Positions 9,370 through 20,532 of a stretch of DNA of 64,000 nt are shown here, one piece after another. The stretch comes from Mesaphorura yosii. Its lineage: Eukaryota > Arthropoda > Collembola > Poduromorpha > Tullbergiidae. The stretch spans positions 1 to 64,000 of the forward strand of contig WIXG01000105.1 of assembly GCA_009869945.1 (NCBI GenBank), written 5' to 3'. Numbering within the stretch: the first letter of the stretch is position 1; each line of letters starts with the position of its first letter. The notes under the pieces were generated by a model. The model was not told the origin of the DNA and did not search any database. It saw only the letters and a program-made list of their open reading frames with translations. The position numbers and the translations under genes were made by a program.

Positions 9370-12300
9370 ATGACCCTCGTCGATCCAGCATTCACCGGCG
9401 CCGGGGCAAAGGCCGGTACAGAAATCTGGCGGATTGAGGTAAGTTGTCGCCAATTAAATCGACGATTTGCTATTGCAATCAAGCGCCGAAGTATTGCAAA
9501 TGCAATAAATTGTTAATTGTTGGAATGTCCTGCCGAATTGCTGATTTTGCTGCTGCTTGGTTTCTAGAATTTTAAGCCGGTTGCATACCCGAAAAATGAA
9601 TACGGAAAATTTTACATGGGGGATTCGTACATCATTCTGCTGGTAAGCAAACCACAAAATCTGCCAATTTACTTGCGTGGGTGCGGTGCAAAAAGCAATT
9701 ACAGTTTTATTACTGTCGTTGGTCTCCTCACACATGAGCCATGAAAATCCTTTCTATTTTATATTCTGCTCTCGTGATTCTCGTCTCGACCCGGCTGGCT
9801 GTCTCGTCAAATAATAGACAAAGGAGCGCAACGGAGTCTTATCATGGGACATTCACTTCTGGCTTGGGCAGTATACAACTCAAGTAAGTCATTTTACGAG
9901 TTACGATTTTACAGATGCGTTGCGAGGAATTCGTTTTCTGTATCCTTAAAAATAGAATCTTAAGCCAGGCCGAAAGGCGGATGGCGAGTAGCGAATTCTT
10001 TTGATCTTAAACGTTCGCTTTGTTTAATGTAAATGGAATGCAAATGCAACGACGATATCGAGATACGAGAATCTCTTCAGATCGAATGACTTGAATGATC
10101 GATTTTATGACCGAAATGAAAGATAATCGACCGAGCGAAGCTAATCTGCATCATTTGTTGCTACTTTTCACTTTTCGCAGGATGAGAAGGGAACAGCTGC
10201 AATCAAGGCGGTGGAATTGGACGATATGCTCGGCGGGCTTCCAGTCCAGCATCGGGAAATTCAGGATTACGAGTCCTCACAGTTTTTGTCTATTTTTCCT
10301 GGAGGTAAGTCGATCAACCGACCGGCTTCGGTTGTTGTACAGCATTGAAGCTTTGAGTTTCGACTTGACGAGACGAGTTTTGACAGTCTGTTTATTTATA
10401 AACTCGCCCAACAGGAGTTCGTTATGTTCCTGGCGGTGTGCAGAGTGGATTCAAGCACTACGACCCCGACTCAGCACCTCCACGCCTCTTCCACGTCAAG
10501 GGAAAGAGGAACGTGCGAGTCAATGAAGTAAAAACGAAAATACTCTTTGTCTTTGTCTTTATCTTCTCCACAATGTTATTATACATACATCTTTGATTTT
10601 GCATCTGCCCGATTCTCGCAAACTAAACGCCAAATCCATAGGACTCGGAGCTTACGGCTTAGGTTTGGTTTTATGATTTTGGCAACTTTGGCCCGTTTCC
10701 AACTCCTTTCTTGCTTAATGCTTCATGCGCTCCAATAACTCACGAAGAACCGCATGAAACAGTCACAGTCACAGGCGATTATTTTTATATTCCGATTTCG
10801 TAATCAGTGCGCCTGCCGTGCCGTATTAATAATTTCTTATCCTGTCACTTTCGTTTAACTTCACACTCCTTCATTAAGCCTGCCGACCCCAAAGCCCGAA
10901 CGAATTGATGAGTTTTCCGGCATGAAATCTGGAAATAACAGCGCACTGTCAGAATATGATTGCAGAATGCTAATGCGTGTGTGCGTTTGAATTTAAGGTT
11001 GAGGTGAGCGTCCGATCGATGAACAAAGGCGACTGCTTCATTCTGGACACCCCGAAGAAGATTTATGTGTACGTGGGCCGGTACAGCAAGCGGACGGAGA
11101 AACTTAAAGCAATTCAAGCTGCTAACCAAATTCGGGACCAGGATCATGGCGGACGGATTAAGATCGAGGTCGTCGGTGAGTCCACTCACAATTCGCACAA
11201 AACAGAAAAGAAACTGTAAAAAGAAGTAATGCACGGTGCAATTTCAGACACGCAATCCACGCCCGACCTCGTTGCCGAGTATTTCAAGGCGCTTGGTGGC
11301 GGATCTCGCGACGATTTGGCGGATCCACCAAAAGAAGACGATGATGAGAGCTTTGAGAAGAAATTCGAGGTTGGCATTCTTAAAAGTAGGCGTAATTTTT
11401 CAATTATTCGCAGTGCAGTGGTTAATTTCCGTTTTCCAGGCGGTGATCACACTATACCGCGTGAGCGACTCCAGCGGGTCTCTGAAAGTGGAGAAGATCG
11501 GTGTTAAGCCGTTGAAGCAAGAGATGCTCCAATCTCAGGTAATTTCTAATTAAACCCGAATCCGTATAAACTGAAATAATCTCGGGTTCTCGATGACTTC
11601 TATAAAATATGTTGATTCTGATTCATTGTAAATCCTAACACGCTGGACTCCGTCACTCTCAATCTCTGGAATCGATTTTCGAAATATTCAGGATGAAGAA
11701 ACGCAGGTTACATACGCCTTACGCCTTAGAATTAGTCAGCTTTTCGCGCCTTGCTACGTTATCAGTTACAAGAACTCAAATTTCCAATGGCGTGGGTCTG
11801 ATTTTCTAATTCGTCGCTTTATTGCAATTGCAGGATTGCTTCATTCTTGACTGTGGACAATCCGGAATTTTCGTGTGGATCGGGAGGAATTGCTCGCGGG
11901 AGGAGAAACTTGGCTCAATCAAAACCGCCGAGTCGTTTCTGCAAAAGCACGGCTATCCTCAATGGACGAAGGTACCTTCCTAGAGAACTCTCATCCTGAA
12001 GCACTGAACTGTTGTAAAACTAATCATTTATACTCAGATTCAAAGAGTAATTGACGGCGGCGAGCCGACTGCCTTCAAGCAATATTTTCAAGTCTGGAAA
12101 GAAGCCAATGCCAATGAGCCAATCATCGGCAAAGTTTACACGCTGGAAAAGATTGCTGCCACCTCATCGGCCGTGTCGCCCCAGATCCAAGAAGTCAAGA
12201 GGGACCGCGAAAAACTGCGAAAGCTCATGAAGCACGTGGGCCGAGCCGTCGGATTCTGTCCGGACAACGGGCAAGGCGTAACTCAGCTGTGGAGGGTCGA

Positions 12301-13501
12301 GAATTTCGAGCTGGCGGCCGTTCCGCCCGAGAAACACGGCCTCTTCTTTGGAGGCGACTCGTACGTATTGAAGTACACGTACAAAGAAGGTGGAAAAGGG
12401 CGTGAGAAACACATCATCTACTTTTGGCAAGGGATTGACAGCACGCAAGACGAAAAGGCGGCGGCTGCCCTGCACGCGGTTCGCCTGGACGACGAGTGCC
12501 ATGGAAATGCGATCCAAGTGCGGGTCAACCAAGGATTCGAGCCGGCACACTTTCTCCGGGTTTTCAAGGGCAAAATGGTCGTTTTTCTTGGCGGCCATTC
12601 GAGTGGCTTCAAAAACGTGCGAGAACACGACACGTACAAGGCGAGCGCCACGAAACTGTTCCACATTCAGGGAACCTGCGATGAGGATACGCGCGCCGTC
12701 GAAGTGGAGCCTAAAGCAAGCGCTCTCGACTCGGACGACGTGTTTGTGCTCGATGGGCCGGGAGTCACGTACATTTGGAACGGAAAGGTAAAAACGTTAC
12801 TGCGGTTGGCTGATTGCAATGCAAATCACAGTCCCTGATTGGCTCCTGCTCAATTTTCTCCAGGGAGCTTCGGCCGAAGAAAAGGCCATGTCAAAGAACG
12901 TGGACAACATCGTCTCGCCAGACCGGCAGGGCATCCAAGTCAACGAGGGTGCGGAGCCCGCAGAGTTTTGGAAACTGTTGGGCGGAAAGGCCGAGTACAA
13001 CCGGGACACGTTCACAAATCAGGCTCCATCTTTGCACGCGAGACTTTTTCACTGCAGCATCACACCACCGTCGACGAAGCTGCAAGTGGATGAAGTTTTC
13101 GACTTTGGACAGGACGTAAGATAAGAAAGTTCCTCTCACACACAAATATCGCGCCAAAATTCATTCTCGCTCTTCGCAGGATTTGAACGAGGACGACGTT
13201 ATGGTGCTAGACACAGGCGCGGATGAAATTTTCATTTGGATCGGGCGCGGAGCCACTCGTGAGGAGAGGCAAAATAGCTTAAAGATGTCAGATGTAAGAA
13301 TTCGACGCGCGAATGGCGAATTCTCAATTCTCCAATCGGATGATGCGATTCTTCGTATTTTTTGTACAGGATTACATCAAAGCCCAGCATCAGCGTGCGG
13401 GAGGGAACGCGGTCACCGTCTCAATCGTGGTGAAGCAAGGGGAAGAGCCCGATGGCTTCAAAGTGCTGTTTCCGACGTGGAACGATAATTGGAAGGTATG
13501 A
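9370..13501 (+). CDS. Gel: Gelsolin (six gelsolin repeats), 13 exons
   Basis: This is a calcium-regulated actin severing and capping protein. Exons are 9370-9438, 9568-9642, 9818-9883, 10181-10304, 10415-10527, 10998-11175, 11248-11369, 11440-11538, 11834-11971, 12038-12787, 12864-13115, 13180-13293 and 13370-13501, giving 743 aa, right for a six-repeat gelsolin. Repeat 1 has the hallmark AGTEIWRIE and MGDSYIIL; later repeats show [43 protein letters not shown] and [18 protein letters not shown]. There is no villin headpiece and no signal peptide, so the form is cytoplasmic. Most junctions are phase 0. The largest exon (250 codons) spans the linker and repeat 4 into repeat 5. The donor after exon 7 is GTTGGC, a weaker site. 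At the 3' end a strong donor/acceptor pair (13496/13634) allows an alternative ending with TAA at 13635, one residue shorter. AATAAA lies at 14092-14097. Confidence 0.95.
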
Positions 13502-14499
13502 CGGGACAACGGGAACGTTTGCCCACTCGGCAACACATGTACAGAAACGCCAAAAGCCTTCAATGTCGCAATAACTTACAAAAGTAATATCAATGTTGTA
13601 ATAATTCATTATTCTCTTATCTCATCTCCTCCAGTAAATTCTCTGCCTGTGCCTACTCGCTGCTCGCTCACTCATTGGCCCTTCTGCTTTACGTTGTCTT
13701 TTGTAATCAAAATCTGTATTTAATTTACTATCGCGCTATTTCCTCCTTGCATGAACCGCACAGCGGAATATCTGACCAGGAAAAGGTAACTTTAACATAA
13801 TCGCAGAAGTGTTAGCGTAGAGTTAACAGTTTGAAAAATCGTAAATAACAACGAACTTCAATTTAATTTAAATTAGTGTCTTAATTTGTGACTACTTCAT
13901 GGAATTTGACTGGAAGACAGAAATTTTTGCAATGCAATGTTTAATTTGTGGGTTCTCAATTTCCAGGAGACAAGTGCTGCATATCATCGCTTGCTGGCTT
14001 CGTTGAATACAGGATTCTAAAAATATGGGTTTCCCAAGATTGTTGACTGTAGATTTTAGAGTTTGACATTGTCCAGTTTGAGCGCAATTGAAATAAAATC
14101 TTCTTTTCTTTCGTTGTTTCACGAGTTTTCGTTTTTCGTGTCACGTCACGTCGTTGACTTTTTCAAATTATTGGCGAAGAACGCGTGTGGGTTAAACAGA
14201 TTCTGTTTTGCCATGCTGGTGCGGTTTCTTTATACGGTTTTATTGTCATAAATCTCATTTAACAATCTAATTCTATTTAATCCGGTCGTACCGACCCTAA
14301 AATTTAAAGCACCAAGTCAAGTTTATTGAGCCATCACCAGAACAGGACATGTCTTAAATATATACTTCGTTAGCCAGGAAGACATTGAGCTAATTTAAGT
14401 AGTTAATATTCACATTACCGGATAATTTAAACCTACCGAATATCAACAAGAGTCGAATTCTGCTGCTATAAAAATATTTCTCCATAAATTAAGTCGGAA
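13502..14499. other. 3' tails of gelsolin and ADCK1 (convergent)
   Basis: AT-rich and non-coding. A plus-strand AATAAA at 14092-14097 fits gelsolin, and a minus-strand AATAAA at 14327-14322 lies 173 nt after the ADCK1 stop, so the two genes end towards each other. An optional last gelsolin acceptor ends at 13634. Confidence 0.55.
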
Positions 14500-16612
14500 T
14501 CAAGAAATTATCATCAGATCACTGGAGAAGATCGACTTGATCCACAGCATAATCTCGTACGCTCGTATCGAAAACAGGAGCCACTGTTGTGCAACACTGT
14601 TTCTAATCGCGCAGTAAAAACTCCGACACTGCCTCAGCTGCTCCGAGTACACGGCTCGCACGCAGCATTTGGACATCGTCGTGAATGATTTCATTCTGTG
14701 CGATAAGACAAAAACAAAGATGGACGTAAGCCATTTGAACTGATAAGAAACTGGTGCGCCTTCGTTGATGCGTGCGGCGTGACTTACGATTTTTGAGTCC
14801 GCAATGAGTATTCGACGCCTCGGAGCAAATCGTTTGTTTTGAGAATCAGCACCATTTCGCGAGGCACACGGTCTAGAATTTCGGAAATCTGGGGTAGATA
14901 GTTTGCAATCTCCATTTTGATCTTGTGCTCCTAAAACGAGATGAAACTGTTCTGCTTCTGTTTGAATGGCATACGACAACGTTGGTGCCGACGTACCTCA
15001 GACTTTGTCAGTTTCCTTCCTGTGATTCCATCCGAACTTGTTATCGACTCCCAACTTCGAGCAGTCACCATGCAGGCAAACAGCCCATAAAACTCACCGA
15101 CTCCCAATTCTTTGGCGTACTTTTTAATTCCGTCGATGTCTGAGTGCAGGATGCTTAGCCAAAGCTGAGAATAATTAAATCTAAAGTCGGACGGAAGAGT
15201 CTGCAAGCCAAAAGCGACAAAATCAAAGCATTCGCAAAGATCTTTTGAAATCTGAAATAGCAGTGGCAGTGCCTTAAAAGTAGCACTACAGTGTACATAG
15301 CACTCACTGCGTATAATCCGTGATCCAAGAGACTCATTTCGAGTTTACCACGTTCGTCCTTCCGTACAAAAATATTTCCTGGGTGTGGGTCGCAATGGAC
15401 GTTTCCATGAATGAAGATCATTTCCGAGTACATTTCGCCCAGCTTCGATGCGACTTCGATTGGCGATATCTTATTTTTAATCATGTAATCGTAGTCGTTG
15501 ACTTGAGCTCCTTCGCAGTACTCCATTGTCAGCACGCGTGTCGAACTTTGCTTCCAGTACACTTTAGGAATCTGCGGGGCACGAAAATCTTTAGCAAAAG
15601 TCACCAAATTTCCATATACAACGCAATTAGATAATTAACTACCTTCAGCCACTTGTAATTCTTCATCAGAATACTCATCCGCTCGGCATTGTGCGCTTCG
15701 TGAATGAAATCCAATTCCTTAGGGAGATTTTTCTTCGTCTCGTCTACCAGCCACAATAACTTAAAGTCTGGAAACATTCTCGCGGCGATCCGCACCAGAA
15801 TTTCCATCGTCTTGATGTCCACTTTGGAATGCGCGAGGACCTTTCGATGCTGGACTTTCACAGCGACAGTTTCGCCGCTGCACAGTTTTGCCTTGTAAAC
15901 TTGAGCGAGTGAAGCTGTGCCAAGCGGCTCCTTTGCGAATTCCTTGAAAATATTGTCCTTATTCTGTAATTACAAGTCGATGCTTCAATATATGGGAAAT
16001 GCTATTTTTAGTTTAGCCTTTTAGCCTACTTACGTCAACTTTCAAGTCTTCGCAAATGACTTTGTATACATCTTCTAAAGAAGACGATGGAGCTTGGCTA
16101 TGGAGTACTTTCAGGGTATTAATGAATTCTGATGGGAGCACATATTCCATGGAGCCCATGTGCTGACCAACTTTGATGAACACGCCTTTATTCGATTTGC
16201 ATAGCTGCAACAGCTTTTCGGCGGAGCGTTGGTGCACCTGCGGAAGCCGAATAAGACATTAATGAGAGGGTTTGAATGAATGAACTCGACTTACGTCTGA
16301 CCAGGCTTTGTCCACTGCTCCTTTGTCATCTGGTAATGTTTTGTAGTAGACACTAAACTTGTAATCGGCGACAATTCTGGCAGCCTACACGACAAAACGA
16401 AAAGACAATCAGGCAAAATATCCCTCAATGATCGGGTCAGGCCTTCGATAGCTTAAGGTGTTTACCGTAAATGCAGCTCTTCCAAACCTCACCAAACCAA
16501 TTGAGTTGATAAAATCCAGCTGATCTGCCAATGGTTGGCCTGTCATGACGTGGTAGCCGCTTCCACCGATAGCACCGGCTGCAATTAGCGACCCAAGCAC
16601 AGCTACTCGCAT
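14500..16612 (-). CDS. Adck1: AarF-domain (UbiB/ADCK) kinase, ADCK1 type, 8 exons
   Basis: This is an atypical UbiB-family kinase-like protein; ADCK1 relatives act in mitochondria. Minus-strand exons are 16612-16466, 16384-16295, 16237-16034, 15963-15643, 15571-15308, 15200-14997, 14930-14788 and 14695-14500, giving 522 aa (human ADCK1 is about 530). A hydrophobic N-terminus (GSLIAAGAIGG) is consistent with mitochondrial membrane targeting. Family signatures are visible: the KxGQ motif in IKVGQHMGS, the Ala-containing loop TASLAQVY replacing the usual Gly-rich loop, the Lys in VAVKVQH, DPHPGNI in the catalytic loop, and LLDHGLY with DHG in place of DFG. The C-terminal half (YGLFACMVTARSWES, LKTNDLLRG) matches ADCK1 rather than ADCK2 or COQ8. 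It converges with gelsolin. Confidence 0.94.
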
Positions 16613-18015
16613 GATTACGGCCTACGGCTCCAGGAAGAACAATTAAATGCTTTAGTAATGTAGTGCAGGGCTTCTGCAGTACACTCCTTTCAATCTGGCC
16701 TAAGTTCCATGTGCATGTCGCTAGCTAAGAACCACGGCAGAAAAATGATCAGTTTCTAGTCATACACTGATTGGTATTTGGATTGTCATTGTTAGACTTA
16801 ACACTTAATTGAGGTAGTACATTACGTAATCAACGAGGAAAGCAGGCAGGGTCGCACAAAAGATAATGACAATTTGCAAGTCACCGTCGTCATCTACAGG
16901 CAATCACAATACTGGCAAAAAAAAATTCTTGGAGAAGTTATCACACGAGAAGTGATGAAATACCAGAAAGCAAGTTTGTTTCCCACATTACCGGTTTGCG
17001 AACACGCAGATCACAGGATTCTGCGCACGACCAATCATCAAACTGAGCCAAGCCAGTCTTGACGTTGTACTTTGTTAAAGATGAGGAAACGAACCTGCTA
17101 AATTAACACGAGCACCATCAAATCAAATCTTCCTTCGTGAGGTTCATTAATGTCGAATGCTCACTTTGACAACCATCAGCTGAGCTGCGGTGATGACTTC
17201 AAGGCCTCTGTAATCAAACGCTTGCTCTCAATCCCCCTCAAGACCAAAGGAGTAAATAACAAATGGCGGCGGCCAAAATCCTAAAATGAAATGAAGGCTC
17301 CTCCAACTTTCTGAATTTAAATCCGATGCACTAAATTTCTGGTAAATAATTGGCACTTTGGAAGAGCCGCCGCTTGACTGCAGCAGAGGAAATAAATCTT
17401 TAATTTGAGGAGATAGTTTTTAAAATACAATTTAGTACGACACTTTTTTATTTATAATATCGATTTTGCTTCAGCAAATCCGCATCAGATTCTGCAAATA
17501 GAAAATTACCATAGTTAGACCTCCAGTCAGGACACACTTTCTACCGTTCATAATGTCTTGCACATGCATCACAGTATTTATTAAGGAAATACAGGGTTTA
17601 GTTCTATATCAGCCCGTTTACCTGAACCTGGGAAGAACAACCTTAAAATCCTACCACTCCCAGTAAAGTCCCCCAAAGTCGTACGTCCGTCCTACCGCAA
17701 TGGCAGCGGTCTTATAGCACCCATCCTGCTTGCAGCTAGTTTCCGATTCTACAATTCAATATTAAATAGCGTTTTCACCTTAACTAAATCCGTCAAGAAA
17801 ATGCTTTCCCTGAACAAACACGTGTTTGCAGAGCCTCAAGCATGCTCCTAAAATTACCCCAAATGATTTTGTTTTTAGGCTGGAAGAAACTAAATTAGAC
17901 AGCGTTGCAGAAACCCAGAAACTATGTTAACAAAATAATGCGATAATGGTGAGCAACAAATGAGTCGTTAAATAAAGAAGCCGATAAATATCGTTATTTA
18001 CGGACCATCACGTTT
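16613..18015. other. Intergenic upstream of ADCK1
   Basis: No gene is recognised over about 1.4 kb. It should hold the ADCK1 promoter and 5' UTR. The let-7-like decamer at about 16811 is discussed among rejected items. Confidence 0.4.
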
Positions 18016-18207
18016 ATGGCTCGTACCAAAATTATTAAGAAAAACGTGACGCGCCAGCATTGGTGGTGCCTGTCAAATGATTGTGGAATTGTAGACGATT
18101 ATGACTTCAGAGTAAGTTCCGCAGGTGAGCACTACAGAACTTTATACAAAAAAAGGTTCAAAAATAATCATACCAGCAAATCCTGTATTTGTTGTTCTTG
18201 CTGCTGA
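18016..18207 (+). CDS. Small ORF, possible first exon
   Basis: An ATG at 18016 opens 32 codons (MARTKIIKKNVTRQHWWC...) that end at a perfect GTAAGT donor after DYDFR (from about 18112). Read through, the ORF is 63 codons and runs into the Gln-rich repeat. I recognise no family. It may be the first exon of a gene continuing into the block to the right, or chance. Confidence 0.2.
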   Translation: MARTKIIKKNVTRQHWWCLSNDCGIVDDYDFRVSSAGEHYRTLYKKRFKNNHTSKSCICCSCC

Positions 18208-18281
18208 ATTTGCTGTCGAAGCTGCTAAATTTCTAGACCAAGCTGCTGATTATCTTCCTGAAGCTGCATTATTTCCTGTTC
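18172..18281. repeat. Gln-rich coiled-coil-like repeat, copy A
   Basis: About 110 bp starting ACCAGCAAATCCTGTATT, repeated with divergence about 305 bp to the right. On the minus strand it reads as heptad-like Gln-rich peptide (LQEDNQQLGLEI then QLRQQIQQQEQQIQDLL) interrupted by a TAG that the second copy shares. The shared stop means the copy was made after any coding function was lost, or that this strand was never coding. Confidence 0.6.
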
Positions 18282-18404
18282 TAAGTTGACGTCGGATGAC
18301 CTAGCCAAATATTCGGATTCAAAGCATGAGAATATGCCATCGACTATGCAATATGAAATTTACTTCCCCTTCCATGATTTTGTCAACCAATTATTGCAAT
18401 TTAA

Positions 18405-19403
18405 TTGCGACACTTATTGTTTGACGATGGATTACACTTCGCAGACAAAAGGGTACTGAGTGGAGTACTAGCAGGATACCAGCAAATCCTATATTTCTTA
18501 TTGCTGCTGTTGAATTTGCTGTCGAAGCTGCTAAATTTCTTAACCAAGCTGCTGATTATCTTGCTGAAGCTGCTGAATTTTGCTGTCGAAGTTTCTGAAT
18601 TTTTTTCCCGCCTTAATTTTTGCGGCAATTCCAACTCGACATCTTTGAACTGCTTGACTGGAAAACCGCTCTTACTGCTTGACATGTACGATCTTCAGGC
18701 AAATGTTGGCCATGTTCCGTGTAACAAAAGACACCTGCTGATTTCTATTTCCTTGAGATTGCACGAGGATAGGTTAACACGTGTCAAACATATCGACCTT
18801 GCATTTTGCAATTTGGGCATCCCTTCTCATGCTCGCAGTATTTGTGGACTGGTTGGCTGTATGACAATTTGTGGGTTTTGTATTATTGTACGTAAACTCC
18901 ATTTGCCGATTCTATGTGAAATTAAGCACGCACGACATCGACTCGGTTGGGATCAGCTGATCCACGTGTACCGGCAACATGGACTCCTTAACAACTATGT
19001 GATGTGTGAAATCAGGGACGTGGTTGGCTTAGCAATCACGTACAATGCTGCGATTCAAATATTTGGGCTTCTTCTCCTCATCGGTCTCCATGACAAAGTT
19101 GGGCTCATTGTGGCGGGTGAAACTGGGATTACAGCGTGCATTGCATTTGTTCTGACATCGGTTGCTATGCATTTAGCGAGTGAAGTCGGTGTTCTGTCCA
19201 AACAATTCTTGCATATAGCTCGATCATATGCACGAGAGCTGACTGCAGTGCAGCGTAAGACACTCCGTTCGTTAAGATCAATCTATATATTGTCAGGGTC
19301 ATTTGTACGAATCAAACGTCATACATTTATTAGTATATTTAGTGAAGTCGTACTTCATAATGTACTTGGTCTACTTATTATGTCCAAAAGTTCTAAAACT
19401 TGA
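18405..19403 (+). CDS. Chemoreceptor-like 7TM ORF, probably partial
   Basis: This single open frame has 332 codons. The first 65 or so overlap the Gln-rich repeat and are probably not native. The C-terminal half looks like an arthropod gustatory/odorant receptor: a hydrophobic span AITYNAAIQIFGLLLLIGL, a second (GITACIAFVLTSVAMHLA), a polar loop with KQFLHIARSY, then RSLRSIYILSGSFVRI followed by a final hydrophobic span FSEVVLHNVLGLLIM. Such families end with a loop of this type and a TM7. The usual insect TYhhhhhQF signature is absent, which fits a basal hexapod receptor or a decayed copy. The true start and any upstream exons are unknown, and the N-terminal helices are missing. A receptor assignment is inference from topology and local pattern only. 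Confidence 0.4.
   Translation: MRHLLFDDGLHFADKRVLSGVLAGYQQILYFLLLLLNLLSKLLNFLTKLLIILLKLLNFAVEVSEFFSRLNFCGNSNSTSLNCLTGKPLLLLDMYDLQANVGHVPCNKRHLLISISLRLHEDRLTRVKHIDLAFCNLGIPSHARSICGLVGCMTICGFCIIVRKLHLPILCEIKHARHRLGWDQLIHVYRQHGLLNNYVMCEIRDVVGLAITYNAAIQIFGLLLLIGLHDKVGLIVAGETGITACIAFVLTSVAMHLASEVGVLSKQFLHIARSYARELTAVQRKTLRSLRSIYILSGSFVRIKRHTFISIFSEVVLHNVLGLLIMSKSSKT
18477..18590. repeat. Gln-rich coiled-coil-like repeat, copy B
   Basis: This second copy begins ACCAGCAAATCCTATATT. It shares long blocks with copy A, such as AATTTGCTGTCGAAGCTGCT. On the plus strand it supplies the Leu-rich first part of the ORF at 18405-19403, so that part of the ORF is likely an artefact of the repeat. Confidence 0.6.
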
Positions 19404-20532
19404 AAAAAACGTAAATAATAATTCAATGAAATTTAAGGAATTTAGGATCATTTATAATAATTAAAACTTACTTCACCTTGTTTGATTGAGATTGAAGAAT
19501 TTGAATATTGAATGCAATCAGATCCTGCCTTCGTGTTCACTAATTCGTTCGCTACGTGTGTGACTCGTGTGTGACATCGACCTTGTGACTGGAAATAGAA
19601 AGGGGGACTGAAAGCACTGCTCGGATGATTGGCTGCATTCAGTCATTAACATCTCTTCTTCGATAATTCTAGTGTCTAAAAGATTCACTCAAACTAAACT
19701 TTGCCATTTCTTTCAACTGACTTTCTAAGTTATATGTTACACTTCAAATTGATTCAAATTGTTGCACAAATCAATTCGAAAACTGGAGTTGCTCGAAATG
19801 GCGTCTAGGAAAACAATCTGCCAACATAATTCACGGATCATTTAAAAAGTGTCATTTAAAATATTCACACGTTTTTGTCCATCACTTTGTAATCGATTCG
19901 TGCCAACTTTCCACAATATTCAATGTACAATTCAAGGTTTATTGTCAGCAATTTGTGAAAGGATAAATTAGTTGCAAATTGTGCAGACAGTCGACCTCGT
20001 CACTTGTACGAACCACCTTGAGTGCGCAGGAAATGGCGTCGCGGAAGACACTCAGACTCGTTCAAGTCATGGACAAGATCTGAATCCATGTCTTCAGTAT
20101 GTTGGCTGACTTCAGTATGAGCTGAAACCTGTCAAACCAAAGACTCGGATTAGATCAAGTTATCCAGAAGGATTAGACCAGAAGGAATAAAGTTTGATGA
20201 TGGTTGGCATTGGGCATTGTGTTCCTGACGAAATTCCAAAAGCACTTAGAAATTACACCTTCTTTTGTGACACTGGATCATTTAAATATTGAATGCAATC
20301 AGACTAATTTCTGTACCTCTCCGGTTCACTTCAATCGTGAAGAAGCGAAATTGGCTTACTATGTCTAAAATATTCATATTTCGACATTGTTTTATGAGCA
20401 GATTAATTAATTTCTTCTCTCACACGCACCTATGAATCAGGCAATTAAAACTCTCGAACAATTAAGTCGATTTGACCACTTACCAACTGGCGATGACGAC
20501 ATGAATTTTGAAGATTCGACTTCGACCCAATT
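19404..20532. other. Non-coding stretch with short duplicated modules
   Basis: No gene is recognised. Short words recur: AATATTGAATGCAATCAGA at 19504-19522 and 20285-20303; GAAATGGCGTC followed by a GGAA(A/G)ACA word near 19796 and 20031; GGATCATTTA near 19447, 19838 and 20275. This looks like local duplication or remains of a repeat unit. Confidence 0.4.

Noticed and set aside
16805-16835. let-7 microRNA
   Set aside because: TGAGGTAGTA matches the first ten bases of let-7 but the rest differs, and I see no matching hairpin arm nearby.
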